DNA of 64,000 nucleotides from assembly GCF_900142365.1 (NCBI RefSeq), contig NZ_FRAP01000010.1, positions 144,404 through 208,403 on the forward strand, written 5' to 3'. A program made the translations under genes and the position numbers. This document shows, one piece after another, positions 63,900-64,000 of this stretch. Below the pieces are notes generated by a model. It was not told the origin of the DNA, searched no databases, and saw only the letters and a list, made by a program, of their open reading frames with translations. Source of the stretch: Pseudonocardia thermophila. GTDB lineage: Bacteria > Actinomycetota > Actinomycetes > Mycobacteriales > Pseudonocardiaceae. Position 1 is the first letter of the stretch, and each line of letters starts with the position of its first letter.

Positions 63900-64000
63900 T
63901 CTAGCAAGGAGACTGGAGCCGTGCCTGCACCTCGGAAGTTCGATGAGGAGACCCGCGCCCGCGCGGTGCGCCTGTACGCTGACCGGCTGCGTGATCACGG
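63869..64000 (+). mobile_element. IS3-family element, left end (runs off window)
   Basis: Starts at TGAATCGCCCTGGGTGG, which resembles IS3-type terminal inverted repeats, and contains the start of a transposase orfA (GTG at 63921). The insertion interrupts the integrase gene. The other end, the target duplication and the second reading frame lie outside the window. Confidence 0.75.
63921..64000 (+). CDS. IS3-type transposase OrfA, partial
   Basis: Only the first 26 codons are inside the window: PAPRKFDEETRARAVRLYADR, the usual beginning of a helix-turn-helix IS3-family OrfA. GTG start with AAGGAG 11-12 nt upstream. Confidence 0.8.
   Translation, partial: MPAPRKFDEETRARAVRLYADRLRDH

Overview
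The window is high-G+C actinobacterial DNA, dense with GTG and TTG starts, 4-bp GTGA/ATGA stop-start overlaps and leaderless promoters. Gene content and order point to a Pseudonocardiales-type organism (Pseudonocardia, Amycolatopsis and relatives). The genus is inferred from general gene content, not from a marker gene.

Backbone. Two blocks match, in my recollection, the gene order of Mycobacterium tuberculosis Rv3610c-Rv3579c. Block 1 (1.3-16.1 kb) reads ftsH-folE-folP-folB-folK-DUF3180-PrsW-DUF2520-panC-panD-coaX-lysS-lsr2-clpC: membrane proteolysis, folate, pantothenate/CoA, a nucleoid protein and the Clp unfoldase. Block 2 (44.4-54.7 kb) reads mhuD, alpha/beta hydrolase, 2H-type protein, mutY, a secreted Pro/Thr-rich protein, radA, lpqE, carD, an IspD homologue, ispF, VOC protein, cysS, rlmB. 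Against that reference order disA and a carbonic anhydrase gene are absent, and the IspD homologue has lost its catalytic motifs.

Accessory interval (16.1-44.4 kb), between clpC and mhuD. (a) 16.2-19.9 kb: a FadR-type GntR regulator, an unknown membrane protein, an HExxH protein resembling the alpha-ketoglutarate-dependent peptide beta-hydroxylases of RiPP systems, and a 59-residue ORF that could be its peptide substrate. This is the best candidate for an undescribed system. (b) 20.0-32.2 kb: methanol/alcohol oxidation. It has an NDMA-type methanol dehydrogenase, a MoxR ATPase and VWA protein with His-rich tracts, a mycofactocin-glycan methyltransferase (MftM-like), a two-component system (MnoSR-like), an iron alcohol dehydrogenase, a GAF-domain regulator, an aldehyde dehydrogenase and a DUF779 protein. 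(c) 32.3-43.5 kb: a catabolic island with a 3-hydroxyanthranilate dioxygenase-like protein, an ACMSD-like decarboxylase, a RidA deaminase, amidohydrolase, SDR, two hydrolases, CoA-transferase, a truncated acyl-CoA synthetase and an IclR regulator. Three copies of the palindrome TTCCGG-N3-CCGGAA sit in front of its five transcription units and probably define the IclR regulon.

Right end (54.7-64.0 kb): a Zn/Mn-type ABC transporter with a Zur-like box, a LacI regulator, a TetR regulator divergent from a small monooxygenase-like gene with a clear operator between them, otsB-otsA (trehalose), a ThrE-type exporter and tRNA-Thr(TGT). Next to the tRNA an integrase gene has been cut by an IS3-type element running off the window. 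This looks like the edge of an integrated element at a tRNA.

All calls come from reading the sequence and remembered family motifs; no searches or folding programs were run.
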